Below are positions 25,843-34,104 of a DNA stretch of 64,000 nucleotides, one piece after another. The stretch lies in contig NZ_CP142523.1 in the NCBI RefSeq assembly GCF_036885605.1, positions 4,588,001 through 4,652,000 on the forward strand, written 5' to 3'. A program made the position numbers and the translations under genes. Source of the stretch: Janthinobacterium sp. TB1-E2. Its GTDB lineage: Bacteria; Pseudomonadota; Gammaproteobacteria; Burkholderiales; Burkholderiaceae_D. The stretch's first letter is position 1. Each line of letters begins with the position of its first letter. Below the pieces are notes generated by a model, which was given only the letters and a program-made list of their open reading frames with translations, was not told where the DNA came from and ran no database searches.

Positions 25843-27990
25843 ATGTCCACACCGAATTTATCCGTTTCTGTATTGACCCTGGCGATCCTGCACGCGTTTG
25901 CCGCACCGGCCTTTGCCGCGAATGACGCCGCCGAAACCGCCGACCCGCAGGCCCAGAGCATGGCCGAAGTCGTCGTCACGGCCAGCAAGGCGCCGGCCGC
26001 CAAGCGCGCCTCCGTGGGCGGCTTTTCCGACGCGCCGCTGCTGCAGACACCGGCGTCCGTCACCGTCATTTCGCAAAAAGACATGCAGGACTTGCAGATC
26101 CGTAATTTCAGCGATGCCGTCAAGCTCGACGCCAGCATCAACGACGCCTACAACGCCGTCGGCTATGCGGAACAGTTTTCCATCCGCGGCTTCAAGCTCG
26201 ACAACAATTCCAGCTACCGCAAGGATGGCGTGGCCATTCCTGGCGACACGCAAATTCCGCTGGAAAACAAGGAACGCATCGAAGTACTGAAGGGCCTGGC
26301 AGGCTTGCAGGCTGGCGTGGCCGCGCCGGGCGGCGTGATCGACTTCATCGTCAAGCGCCCCACCGCCGCACCGCTGCGCACCGTCACCGTGGAAACGCGC
26401 GAGCGCGGCACCCTGTATGGCGCCGTCGACCTGGGCGGCCGCCTGGAAGACACGCGCTTCGGCTACCGCGTCAACGTGGCGGCCGAGCGCCTGCGCTCCT
26501 ACATCAAGGGCGCGGATGGCAACCGAAAATTCATTTCCGGCGCCTTCGACTGGCAGATTTCGCCGCAAGCCCTGCTGCAACTCGATGCCGACTACCAAGA
26601 CAAGGCGCAGGCGACGGCGCCCGGCTTCCAGCTGCTGAATAACACGACCTTGCCAACCGGCATCAGCGCCGACGCCATGCTCAACCTGCAGCCGTGGACG
26701 CGCCCCGTGGAAACCGTCACCAGCAATATCGGCCTGCGCTTCCAGTATGCATTCAATGACGACTGGCGCGCCACCCTGTCGGCCAACCAGCACTCGTTCA
26801 AGCGCGACGACTACACGGCCTTCCCGTACGGCTGCAGCGGGCAGGAGCTGTACCCCGGCTTTTGCGGCAATGGCGACTACGACGTGTATGACTACCGCAG
26901 CCTGGGCGAGACGAAAAAGCCGCTGAGCGCGCAAGCCATGATCCAGGGCAAGTTCGCCACCGGTAGCCTGCGCCATGAATTCACGGCCGGCGTCTCGACC
27001 TTCCGCCGCAAGGACCGCGCGGGACTGTACGTGTACGACTGGGCTGGCGTGAGCAACATCTACCACCCGCAGATCGTCGACATGTCGACCGGTGTGCAAG
27101 GCCCCGTGCGCCTGGTGCGCAAGGACACGGAAAACTCCGTCTTCGTGCAGGATATCGTGAGCCTGGCGCCGAACTGGAAGCTGCATGGCGGCTTGCGCCA
27201 TATCGACGTCGACGGCTACCAGTATGTGCTGAAGGCCGACAAGGAAATCCGCGCCAAGCACGATTTCCTGCTGCCCAACGTGTCGCTCGTCTACACCCCG
27301 CTCGACAATGTCTCCGTGTATGCGGCCTATTCGCAAGGCATGGAACATGGCGGCACGGCCGACCGCAAGGCGATGAATGCCAACGAGGAACTCACGCCCA
27401 GCCGCTCCAAGCAGATCGAGCTTGGCGCGAAGATGGATGTGACGCCGGACTTCATGGTGGCGGCCAGCCTGTTCCAGATCCGCAAGGGCCTGGAATTCCA
27501 GAATGCCGCCGGCTACTTCGTGCGCGAAGGCCAGGCACAGCACCGTGGACTGGAATTGTCGGCCCAGGGCAAGGCATCGTCCAACCTGAGCCTGGGCGCC
27601 TCCCTGACGGCCCTGAACAGCCAGCAGTCAGGCACGGGCAACGCCGCCCTCGATGGCAAGCGCGTGCCCAACGTGCCGGCCTTCAAGGCAGCCGTACATG
27701 CGGACTACGCCGTACAACAGGTGGCGGGCTTGAGCGTCAATGGCAGCTGGGAGTTTGCTAGCAAGAAAGCGTTTGAGTACAACAACACGACCTTCGTGCC
27801 GTCGTACAACGTGTTCAACCTGGGCGCCGCCTGGGCCACGCGCATCGCCGACACGCGCGCCGTGCTGCGCGCCAGCGTCAACAACGTGGCAGACAAGTTC
27901 TACTGGCGCGACGTGACGCCGGAGTCCGATGGTTATCTGTATCCGGGCGCCAGCCGCACGTTCAAAGTGTCGGCGCAGTTCGACTTTTAA
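25843..27990 (+). CDS. TonB-dependent outer-membrane receptor under TPP riboswitch control
   Basis: A 715-residue outer-membrane beta-barrel that imports a substrate with TonB energy. A signal peptide (VLTLAILHAFAAPAFA) precedes the plug domain with VVVTASKAPA, TPASVTVISQKDMQD, the SIRGFKLDNN and GVAAPGGVIDFIVKRPT motifs, and the barrel ends with an aromatic F (VSAQFDF). By sequence it looks like the siderophore-type receptors, but the TPP riboswitch in its leader points to thiamine or a thiamine precursor as the cargo. The ATG at 25843 is the true start; the open frame continues upstream into the riboswitch. Its stop codon overlaps that of the convergent kinase gene by 4 bases. Confidence 0.92.
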   Translation: MSTPNLSVSVLTLAILHAFAAPAFAANDAAETADPQAQSMAEVVVTASKAPAAKRASVGGFSDAPLLQTPASVTVISQKDMQDLQIRNFSDAVKLDASINDAYNAVGYAEQFSIRGFKLDNNSSYRKDGVAIPGDTQIPLENKERIEVLKGLAGLQAGVAAPGGVIDFIVKRPTAAPLRTVTVETRERGTLYGAVDLGGRLEDTRFGYRVNVAAERLRSYIKGADGNRKFISGAFDWQISPQALLQLDADYQDKAQATAPGFQLLNNTTLPTGISADAMLNLQPWTRPVETVTSNIGLRFQYAFNDDWRATLSANQHSFKRDDYTAFPYGCSGQELYPGFCGNGDYDVYDYRSLGETKKPLSAQAMIQGKFATGSLRHEFTAGVSTFRRKDRAGLYVYDWAGVSNIYHPQIVDMSTGVQGPVRLVRKDTENSVFVQDIVSLAPNWKLHGGLRHIDVDGYQYVLKADKEIRAKHDFLLPNVSLVYTPLDNVSVYAAYSQGMEHGGTADRKAMNANEELTPSRSKQIELGAKMDVTPDFMVAASLFQIRKGLEFQNAAGYFVREGQAQHRGLELSAQGKASSNLSLGASLTALNSQQSGTGNAALDGKRVPNVPAFKAAVHADYAVQQVAGLSVNGSWEFASKKAFEYNNTTFVPSYNVFNLGAAWATRIADTRAVLRASVNNVADKFYWRDVTPESDGYLYPGASRTFKVSAQFDF

Positions 27991-28535
27991 TTGAGGGAAA
28001 TGGCAGGCGCTGCAGCTAGCGCCTGCTGCAGCAAAGGCGCCGCCTGTTCCAGGCGCGCTTCCAGGCTGTCGTGCAGCACGTGGTAGACGATGCCGCGCGC
28101 GTCGAGCTCGTCGAGCAGGTAGCGGTAGATCAGTTGGCGCACGGCTTCGGACTCACGCTGCAAGCCGTCGGCCACCCACGGGCTGTCGGGCGCCGTCACC
28201 AGGGTCAAATCGTACTGCGTGGCATCGGCCAGCGCCGCCAGCGGCGCATCGGCGCCATCGAAATAATGGCGGCTGTAGACGACCGTCATCAACGGCGTCG
28301 TGTCGCAAAACAGGAAGTTGCGCGCTTGCGCGGCGGCTTCCGCCTCGCGCTCGACTTGTGTGCGCGCAATGCCAAACTGGTCGGCCGCGACGGGCACCCT
28401 GCCCTGCGCCTCGACAAATTCACGTAAATACTCGGGCACCCAGACGGTGCCGTAGCGCTCGGCCAGGGCGGCCGCCAAGGTCGACTTGCCCGACGATTCC
28501 GCGCCGAGGATGGCCACGCGCACGCAGTTGCCCAT
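27987..28535 (-). CDS. NadR-like P-loop kinase (vitamin-salvage kinase)
   Basis: A 182-residue kinase matching the C-terminal nicotinamide-riboside kinase domain of NadR but without the adenylyltransferase or helix-turn-helix parts. Visible are the P-loop LGAESSGKSTLAAAL, VPEYLREFVEAQG, FLFCDTTPLMTVVYSRHYF and the DLTLVTAPDSPWVADGLQRE lid region. Its ATG overlaps the stop codon of the PnuC-type gene by one base (TGATG), indicating coupled translation: permease imports, kinase traps. Given the riboswitch on the facing receptor, the substrate could be thiamine rather than nicotinamide riboside. The substrate is unproven. Confidence 0.8.
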   Translation of the reverse strand: MGNCVRVAILGAESSGKSTLAAALAERYGTVWVPEYLREFVEAQGRVPVAADQFGIARTQVEREAEAAAQARNFLFCDTTPLMTVVYSRHYFDGADAPLAALADATQYDLTLVTAPDSPWVADGLQRESEAVRQLIYRYLLDELDARGIVYHVLHDSLEARLEQAAPLLQQALAAAPAISLN

Positions 28536-29146
28536 CACTTGAGGACCATCGCATCGGGAGCGGCCGGCGCCGACTTTCTCCACGCCAGCAAGCCGATGAT
28601 GGCCATCACGACGAAGAACGCGTACAGCACGGCCGTCAGCGTCAGGCCCTTGTGCAGGTACAGCCACACGTACAGCACGTCGACGATGATCCAGGCGATC
28701 CAGTTTTCCAGCTTCTTGCGCGACAGCAGGAATTGGCCCACCAGGCTGCCTGCCGTGAGGAAACCATCGGCGTGGGGCACGTCCGTATCCGTCGTCGTCA
28801 GCAGCCAGGCGATCAACAGGAAGCCGACCAGCCAGCCCGCGCCGCAGGCCAGCCAGCTGCGGCCATTCAGGCGCGTGACGGGCAGGGTCTTGCCACCGCT
28901 GGCCGGATGCAGCCACTGGTACCAGCCCCAGAACGAGACGCTGATGAACAGCAGTTGCAAGGCCATGTCGCCGTACAGACGCGACTCGAAAAACACGAAA
29001 CCGTAGGCGGCCGAGGAAATGATGGCGAACAGCCACGCCCAGTGATTCTGGCGGATGTTCAGCGCAACGGTTGTCAGTGCCAGGACAAAGGAAATCAGTT
29101 CAAGCGGCGTGGTGGCAAAACCCAGCAGGAGAAGCGTATCGTTCAT
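28535..29146 (-). CDS. PnuC/PnuT-type vitamin transporter
   Basis: A 203-residue inner-membrane protein with about seven helices, of the PnuC family of facilitators. Such permeases move nicotinamide riboside (PnuC), thiamine (PnuT) or riboflavin (PnuX) and depend on a kinase to trap the substrate. Seen here are TTPLELISFVLALTTVALNIRQN, SVSFWGWYQWLHP with the family's tryptophan cluster, and NWIAWIIVDVLYVWLYLHKG. The ATG at 29146 is preferred over 29191. It is translationally coupled to the NadR-like kinase and faces the TPP-riboswitch-controlled receptor, so PnuT is a real alternative to PnuC. Confidence 0.85.
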   Translation of the reverse strand: MNDTLLLLGFATTPLELISFVLALTTVALNIRQNHWAWLFAIISSAAYGFVFFESRLYGDMALQLLFISVSFWGWYQWLHPASGGKTLPVTRLNGRSWLACGAGWLVGFLLIAWLLTTTDTDVPHADGFLTAGSLVGQFLLSRKKLENWIAWIIVDVLYVWLYLHKGLTLTAVLYAFFVVMAIIGLLAWRKSAPAAPDAMVLK

Positions 29147-29232
29147 GGGAATCGTGATGAGGCTGGTGGTGCAGTATGCAATACCGGCCATGAATAAGCA
29201 AGATTGCCCGCAGCGCCGCAGCCCTTCCCTGC

Positions 29233-29751
29233 TCAGGCAAAGCCTCCCTTGACGGCGCGCGCCAGCGTACGCCGCACAACCAGCTTGTGAAATGGCCGGA
29301 TCAGCAGGATGTAGCTGCGCCCTATCCAGTTATGGCAATGCACGACGGTGGAAAAGGTGATGCTGCCATGCAGCCCCGCGTCCCGGTTGCGCAGCACGGA
29401 CAAACGGAAGTCCAGGTGGCTGTCGTCCTCGCCCACGATGATTTCATCATCGCTGACAGCGTAGATGCGAAAGATGCCGATGCGTCCATCAGGCTTGGCC
29501 GCCAGCTGTTTCGCCGTCTTGATGCCGAAGGGCGTGACAATAATGTCGCGCAGCGCCAGCAGCCACTGCGCCCAGCGCGGCTGGCTGCACAGCACCACGC
29601 GCGCCAGGGCCTGCATATCCATCTGCCGCACGCCAGCGCTGGGCAGGCCGACGGCATACGCGTCGGCCAGGTTGCTGCCCTGGTACAAGGGGGCGATGCT
29701 GGCGCCGGGCGGCATGGCCACGGCGCGTACCACGTTGCTAATCTCTTGCAT
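29233..29751 (-). CDS. DUF2867 family protein
   Basis: A 172-residue protein of the DUF2867 family. The characteristic features are LLALRDIIVTPFGIKTAKQL, FRIYAVSDDEIIVGEDDSHLDFRLSVL and the C-terminal HNWIGRSYILLIRPFHKLVV. The family has a lipid- or ligand-binding look (SRPBCC-like) and often accompanies or is fused to short-chain dehydrogenases, but none is present here. It is divergent from a TetR-type regulator, with two matching operator-like sequences in the 67 bases between them, so that regulator probably controls it. The biochemical role is unknown. Confidence 0.75.
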   Translation of the reverse strand: MQEISNVVRAVAMPPGASIAPLYQGSNLADAYAVGLPSAGVRQMDMQALARVVLCSQPRWAQWLLALRDIIVTPFGIKTAKQLAAKPDGRIGIFRIYAVSDDEIIVGEDDSHLDFRLSVLRNRDAGLHGSITFSTVVHCHNWIGRSYILLIRPFHKLVVRRTLARAVKGGFA

Positions 29752-29763
29752 GTGCTCTCCATG

Positions 29764-29814
29764 TGTTCAGTGATAACATGACCATCATACACGACAATGT
29801 GAACAGCGATAACA
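29764..29814. promoter_or_regulatory. divergent promoter with two operator-like repeats (TetR targets)
   Basis: TGTTCAGTGATAACA (29764-29778) and TGTGAACAGCGATAACA (29798-29814) share CAGYGATAACAT as a direct repeat; the first is also a weak palindrome (TGTT...AACA). For the minus-strand DUF2867 gene, TTATCG (29807-29812) and TATGAT (29784-29789) with a 17-base spacer form a good promoter. One repeat covers its -35 and the other lies just past the -10. The second also abuts the TetR start codon, which suggests autorepression. Confidence 0.55.
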
Positions 29815-29818
29815 TAGA

Positions 29819-30454
29819 ATGAACACAAGCAGCAATTATCACCATGGCAACCTGCGCGACACCCTGGTCGCCGCCACCATCGCGCAACTGGCGCAGCAGC
29901 ACGACGCCACGCTCTCGCTGCGAGAACTGGCGCGCACGGTGGGCGTGTCGATCGCCGCCGTGTACCGCCACTTCCCCAGCAAGGAAGCCTTGCTGGCCGA
30001 CGTGGCGGCCGCCGGTTTCGCCAGCCTGATCGCCAAATGGGAAGCGGAACTGCCGCCGCAGGGCAGCCTGCCCTCCGAACAGCGGTTTCAGCTGCTGGGC
30101 CAGCAATACATCGAATTCGCCCTGGCCGCACCGGCCCACTACCGGCTGATGTTCGAGCACCAGGACGTGCGCCAGTTCCCCGCCCTGCTGGAAGCGGCGC
30201 AAGCGTGCTTCCAGTACGTGCTGCAGACGGCCGGCGCGGCAGTGCGCGAAGCGGGTCTCGATCCGCGCTGGGACAAGGCCGCCGCCAGCGCCGGCTGGTC
30301 GCTGGGCCACGGCTACGTGATGCTGCTGCTCAGTGGCCGGCTGGCCATGGCGGACGGTGGCGACGATTTGTCACCGGCCATGGTGCCGCGGTTTTTCCAG
30401 TTGCCCGTGGAGGCCTTGCGGCAGGCGCGCCAGCAAGCGGGAGAGCAGCCATGA
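29819..30454 (+). CDS. TetR/AcrR family regulator with WHG domain
   Basis: A 211-residue repressor. The N-terminal helix-turn-helix reads ATIAQLAQQHDATLSLRELARTVGVSIAAVYRHFPSKEAL in pieces typical of TetR, and the C-terminal ligand domain resembles the TetR_C_33 (WHG) type, with WSLGHGYVMLLLSGRL near residue 160. It is divergent from the DUF2867 gene and sits over two repeated operator-like sequences, so it probably represses both genes. The transcript leader is very short and no Shine-Dalgarno is visible. The inducer is unknown. Confidence 0.85.
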   Translation: MNTSSNYHHGNLRDTLVAATIAQLAQQHDATLSLRELARTVGVSIAAVYRHFPSKEALLADVAAAGFASLIAKWEAELPPQGSLPSEQRFQLLGQQYIEFALAAPAHYRLMFEHQDVRQFPALLEAAQACFQYVLQTAGAAVREAGLDPRWDKAAASAGWSLGHGYVMLLLSGRLAMADGGDDLSPAMVPRFFQLPVEALRQARQQAGEQP

Positions 30455-30482
30455 TGACCATCGCCAGATGCGCCCGCTGATC

Positions 30483-31109
30483 ATGCAGAATGCCATGGAC
30501 TCATCCACTGTCCCGGGCGCCGAGGGCTATGCAGACCATGCAGAGCGGCTCATCGCCCGATATGAAAGCGTTGCCTTCCTGGATAAATACCGCCCCGTTG
30601 CCCATCTCTTGCCGACGCGATCAGGCGCCGTGCTCGACATCGGCGCCGGAACCGGCGGCGACGCGGCGTGGCTGGCAAGCCTGGGACACACGGTGATCGC
30701 GCTTGAGCCCGTTGCCGCCTTCCGCGCAGCGGGCATGCAGGCGCATGCCCTGGCCAACCTTGAATGGATCAACGATAGCCTGCCCGCCCTGTCCACGATA
30801 GGCGCGCGCCACACCAGGTATGACCTGATTGTCGTCGCTGCCGTCTGGATGCATCTGGCGGCGGAAGAAAGGATGGAGGCGATGGGCAATATCAGCGCAT
30901 TGCTCAAGCCCGGCGCAGTACTCGTCATTTCCCTGAGGCATGGTCCGCCCCCGGAAGGCCGCCGCATCTTTGACGTATCCGCTGGTGAAACGGCAGACCT
31001 GGCGATGCGGCATGGACTCAAGGTCATACTGAGCACGCAGGCGCCATCCATCCAGCCGCAGAATCGCCAGGCAGGGGTGAGCTGGTCCTGGCTGGTCTTT
31101 GAGAAATGA
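30483..31109 (+). CDS. class I SAM-dependent methyltransferase
   Basis: A 208-residue methyltransferase with motif I VLDIGAGTGGDAAWLASLG near residue 57 and an acidic residue ending the second strand (VIALEPV). The motif IV region is YDLIVVAAVWMHL and the motif after it LLKPGAVLVISLRHG. The substrate cannot be inferred. The start is uncertain: ATGs at 30468, 30483 and 30495 are all in frame and none has a clear Shine-Dalgarno. It lies 28 bases past the TetR gene and may be cotranscribed with it, which would put it under the same repressor. Confidence 0.75.
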   Translation: MQNAMDSSTVPGAEGYADHAERLIARYESVAFLDKYRPVAHLLPTRSGAVLDIGAGTGGDAAWLASLGHTVIALEPVAAFRAAGMQAHALANLEWINDSLPALSTIGARHTRYDLIVVAAVWMHLAAEERMEAMGNISALLKPGAVLVISLRHGPPPEGRRIFDVSAGETADLAMRHGLKVILSTQAPSIQPQNRQAGVSWSWLVFEK

Positions 31110-31194
31110 TTCAAGCTGAAGCAGCGTGCGCCAGGCAGCTGAGAGGCAGGCATTCAGCCGAGACCAGCCATTATTTTTGAAACGCCGTCAATTT

Positions 31195-31686
31195 ATGCAC
31201 AATATATCAATAGACACTCTCTCCGTGATCGCCAGGCAATGCATTGCCGTGACGTGCCTGCAGCGCTTTTGCCTGCGCTTCGACATTCACCATCCGGCGC
31301 TGTCCGCGTTCGCCGGCCACATATGGAAAGTAACGCAGGTCGCGCCTGGGGATTTTGCGGCCTGGGAGCGCGGCTTTGCTTCCCTGGCTGTGACGGGCAT
31401 GGGCGATCCCTGGCCGGACGACATCCGCACGGCAATACCCGGGCACCTGCTCGGCACGCTGGAGCAGCTTGTTCAGCATGTGCTGGAAACGAGCGCCTGT
31501 ACCTGGCATGCCGACGACCTTCCGGCAAGCCGGCGCCAGCTGGAAGCCGTGCTTGACATCTGTGTCCGGCATGATGTGGCGGTACCGCAACTTGCGCACT
31601 ATGCGCAGCACGATACGGCGCCGCGCGGCGGCTGGGGGCCGATGCTCACGGACGCCGAAGTCAGGGCCTGGAAAGCCCTGATATAG
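31195..31686 (+). CDS. hypothetical protein
   Basis: A 163-residue soluble protein with no family I recognise. It has no signal peptide or membrane segment. It contains several Trp, Cys and His residues (CLQRFCLRFDIHHP, HVLETSACTWHADD) and a C-terminal DTAPRGGWGPMLTDAEVRAWKAL stretch. The ATG at 31195 is chosen because the upstream extension to 31126 looks unlike coding sequence. It follows the methyltransferase gene by 85 bases and faces another unknown gene with 11 bases between their stop codons. Size and position near a type VI cassette would fit an immunity-type protein, but that is a guess. Confidence 0.55.
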   Translation: MHNISIDTLSVIARQCIAVTCLQRFCLRFDIHHPALSAFAGHIWKVTQVAPGDFAAWERGFASLAVTGMGDPWPDDIRTAIPGHLLGTLEQLVQHVLETSACTWHADDLPASRRQLEAVLDICVRHDVAVPQLAHYAQHDTAPRGGWGPMLTDAEVRAWKALI

Positions 31687-31697
31687 CAGTCAGCCCC

Positions 31698-32240
31698 TCA
31701 TGCATGGCTGGCCATTGCCGCCAGCCGCACCTGGTCGAGCAGCCGTTCCTCTTCATCCGTATCGGCATCGATTTGCGTGACCACGGTCCAGAATCGCGCG
31801 CAGGTCCTGATCTGCTCGAAAGCATGGCGCGTCTCAAGCCGCACCATGGTTTTCCTCAGGCTGTGCAGATAGCCTTCCTCGATGGCATCGAGCAAGTCGT
31901 CATCGGCAGCGTCGATCAGCTCGAGCAGCGCGCCTTCTATCGTTGCATGCCCCTCTTCCCATAGTTGGCCGATTTCCGGCACATCGACTTCCATGCACTC
32001 GTTCGACCAGTCCGGCGGGTAATCACCACGCTCCCGGTTATCGGGGGCGGTGTCAAAACTCAGCGAAAGGGACGGGAACGATACGGCGTTGAAGGCAAAC
32101 GCTGAAAATGCCTGGTCCTTGAATGGGGAGGCACCCAGCACTGCCAGCGACGCGCTGGCCAGCTTGAACCAGGTTTCTTCAACAGCGTATGCCGCTTCAA
32201 ACGTTTGCCAGTCAGGCAGCGAATCGGGAGTCAGGGACAT
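31698..32240 (-). CDS. hypothetical acidic protein, possible accessory immunity protein
   Basis: A 180-residue acidic, mostly helical soluble protein. The N-terminal half has SLTPDSLPDWQTFEAAYAVEE, and the C-terminal half is rich in Asp/Glu (ELIDAADDDLLDAIEEGYLHS, DADTDEEERLLDQVRLAAM). I know no family for it. The ATG at 32240 is used; the frame is open to 32351 but that part is Cys/His-rich and unlikely. It lies on the same strand as the VgrG-Tle5-Sel1 module and 264 bases after it, but beyond that module's probable terminator, so it has its own promoter or depends on read-through. Confidence 0.55.
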   Translation of the reverse strand: MSLTPDSLPDWQTFEAAYAVEETWFKLASASLAVLGASPFKDQAFSAFAFNAVSFPSLSLSFDTAPDNRERGDYPPDWSNECMEVDVPEIGQLWEEGHATIEGALLELIDAADDDLLDAIEEGYLHSLRKTMVRLETRHAFEQIRTCARFWTVVTQIDADTDEEERLLDQVRLAAMASHA

Positions 32241-32390
32241 GATGGGCCTGTCGAAAAAGAATAGCGGTGGATAGTGCGAGGAATTATACGTGGCACAGCC
32301 AAGGCGGCAGGCGGTGGTGCGTGAACAGTGCGGACGATGCCGGGAGCACAAACCGGTGACTCAGAGCGGCCCTTCATCGTCAGCGCGGCG

Positions 32391-32425
32391 AAAAAAAAGA
32401 CCGCACCCGCCTAGGGAGCCGGGGC
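32391..32425 (-). terminator. putative terminator of the VgrG-Tle5-Sel1 operon
   Basis: On the minus strand, 80 bases after the Sel1 gene stop, an imperfect GC stem (CCGGCTCCC ... GGGTGCGG, about 32402-32422) is followed by TC and eight T bases (32391-32398). The long U-tract is convincing; the stem has a mismatch and a bulge. Confidence 0.55.
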
Positions 32426-32503
32426 CAGGTCGGATATGCAGATAGAAACTATTTCTTAGGCTGGGACAGGGTCGCCTATGAGAGATATCGCTAACGTTCA
32501 GCC

Positions 32504-34102
32504 TTAGCCGAGATCTGCAAGGGACGCATCCATCAAATGCCACGTCACATCGTCGTCTGACAAATCGAGCAGCCAGTCGCGGTGCGGTCGCGGGAACGGC
32601 GCGCCCTGGGTCAGCCAAGCCTGGCGCCAGTACTGGTTGACGATGGCCTGCAGCGGATGGTCGGCCGCCACCCACGGTTGCCAGACACCGCTGACCGGAC
32701 AGACCTGGTCGCAAGCGCAGCTTAACCATGGCTCGGGCCGCGCAACCTCGCGCAGCAAGCCGCGCGCCGCGCGCGGCTCCATTGCCCCATGGTTGTGCCG
32801 TATCGTCAGGCACTGCTCCCATGTCACGGGGCCGTAACGGCTCTTTCCAGCGGCATCGAGCACGCTGAAATGGCGGAACTCTTCGCCTTCACCGAACAGC
32901 CAGGCCGGTTCCGTCAAACCCTGCCCAGCGACAGGTTGCCAATATGCGGAAAATGGCGCGGTCGGCGCGTCGCTGTGTAAGCCGGTGGGACGCAGGGCAT
33001 AGCCGGCGGCCAGGAAATATGGTTTTTGCAACAGCGAGGCGGCGCTTGGCTTCGGGATGACTGGCGGTGGGCGCACACCCTTGGCTTCATGCAGCAAGGT
33101 ATCCCTGTCGCCATTCCAGGGTGGCAGGTCGGCGGGGGGCAGTGGCAATACCTTGTCCAGATTAGGAAAGCGCGCATTGGGATTGAATCCCAGTTCACGA
33201 TTAAGTACGGCATAACGTTCGCCGCGAGCTTTGTCCACGTATGGCGCCAGCATATCGGCAAGATCAAAAGGAGAACCGAATTCAATTGCCAATGCGCTCG
33301 CACATTCTGCGCAGCCAAACTTGACTCCCTCATGCAATACATTTAGAGCACGCTGTTTGGTTGCAGGAGTTCGATCGCCAATCTCATCGCCATTTGCAGC
33401 TCTTGGTATTGCATACAAATAGTGCAGGTTAAACGCAGCAGGCCCATATCCTTGAGAAAGCGCACACGCCATCATTTTTATCGCTACAGGAATATTGGCC
33501 CAATATCCAGGAATAGCACCGTCTGTTCCCGCTCTTAATTTTTCTCCTAAAAATGCCATCGCCTGAGGATTTCCCATGACAGCCGCCTTTTGCCAGAAGG
33601 CATAAGCCCGGGTGGTATCGCCTGTCACACCCGTACTGTTCGCATAATACGTTCCCATCCGGTCGTAGGCCGCCGGTATGCCCAGCCGCATCGCCTTTTC
33701 CACCAGTTGCACCGCTTCTTCCTCACCATTTAAAGGATCGCGTCCTTCCACATACAGGCTGGCCAGATTGAGCATCGCCTTCCAGTGCAAACGCTGCGCC
33801 GCCTGACGCGTCAGATCGATGATTTTTTTATAATCGCGGTCTTCCACAAAAATTTCAGGATCTTCCAAGGCGCGTGCTTCGAGAAACCAGTCCTCGGCTT
33901 GCGCATCGATGGGCGGCACCTTGTTCGATTCGATTTCACAAATGAAATCAGGGACATGCGGATTGAAGAGGGGCAGGCTTTGGTTGCGTGGCAAGACTTC
34001 TTCTTTGTCGTTTGGCATTTTGCAGGCGAATAAAGGGATATACAGGAGAACTACCAATACGGAACATGGCAGACGAATGAATATATTTTGATACTGTTTC
34101 AT
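32504..34102 (-). CDS. Sel1-repeat lipoprotein, probable Tle5 immunity protein
   Basis: A 532-residue periplasmic lipoprotein. The signal peptide ends in a lipobox (IPLFAC|KM). Sel1-type repeats run from about residue 80 to 270 (KAMLNLASLYVEGRDP, AAYDRMGTYYANSTG, TRAYAFWQKAAVMGNPQAM). The C-terminal 160 residues form a different domain with a CACDQVCPVSGVWQPW cluster. Sel1-repeat proteins are the known immunity proteins of PldB-type Tle5 phospholipases, and this gene directly follows one. I use the ATG at 34102, behind GGGGTG; a GTG at 34108 would overlap the effector gene by 4 bases. The 5' part of the gene is clearly AT-richer than its surroundings. Confidence 0.75.
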   Translation of the reverse strand: MKQYQNIFIRLPCSVLVVLLYIPLFACKMPNDKEEVLPRNQSLPLFNPHVPDFICEIESNKVPPIDAQAEDWFLEARALEDPEIFVEDRDYKKIIDLTRQAAQRLHWKAMLNLASLYVEGRDPLNGEEEAVQLVEKAMRLGIPAAYDRMGTYYANSTGVTGDTTRAYAFWQKAAVMGNPQAMAFLGEKLRAGTDGAIPGYWANIPVAIKMMACALSQGYGPAAFNLHYLYAIPRAANGDEIGDRTPATKQRALNVLHEGVKFGCAECASALAIEFGSPFDLADMLAPYVDKARGERYAVLNRELGFNPNARFPNLDKVLPLPPADLPPWNGDRDTLLHEAKGVRPPPVIPKPSAASLLQKPYFLAAGYALRPTGLHSDAPTAPFSAYWQPVAGQGLTEPAWLFGEGEEFRHFSVLDAAGKSRYGPVTWEQCLTIRHNHGAMEPRAARGLLREVARPEPWLSCACDQVCPVSGVWQPWVAADHPLQAIVNQYWRQAWLTQGAPFPRPHRDWLLDLSDDDVTWHLMDASLADLG

Positions 34103-34104
34103 GC

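Noticed and set aside
27987..28535. Full-length NadR (adenylyltransferase plus kinase)
   Set aside because: Only the kinase domain is present from the coupled ATG; the open frame further upstream lies inside the permease gene in another frame and encodes Arg-rich nonsense.
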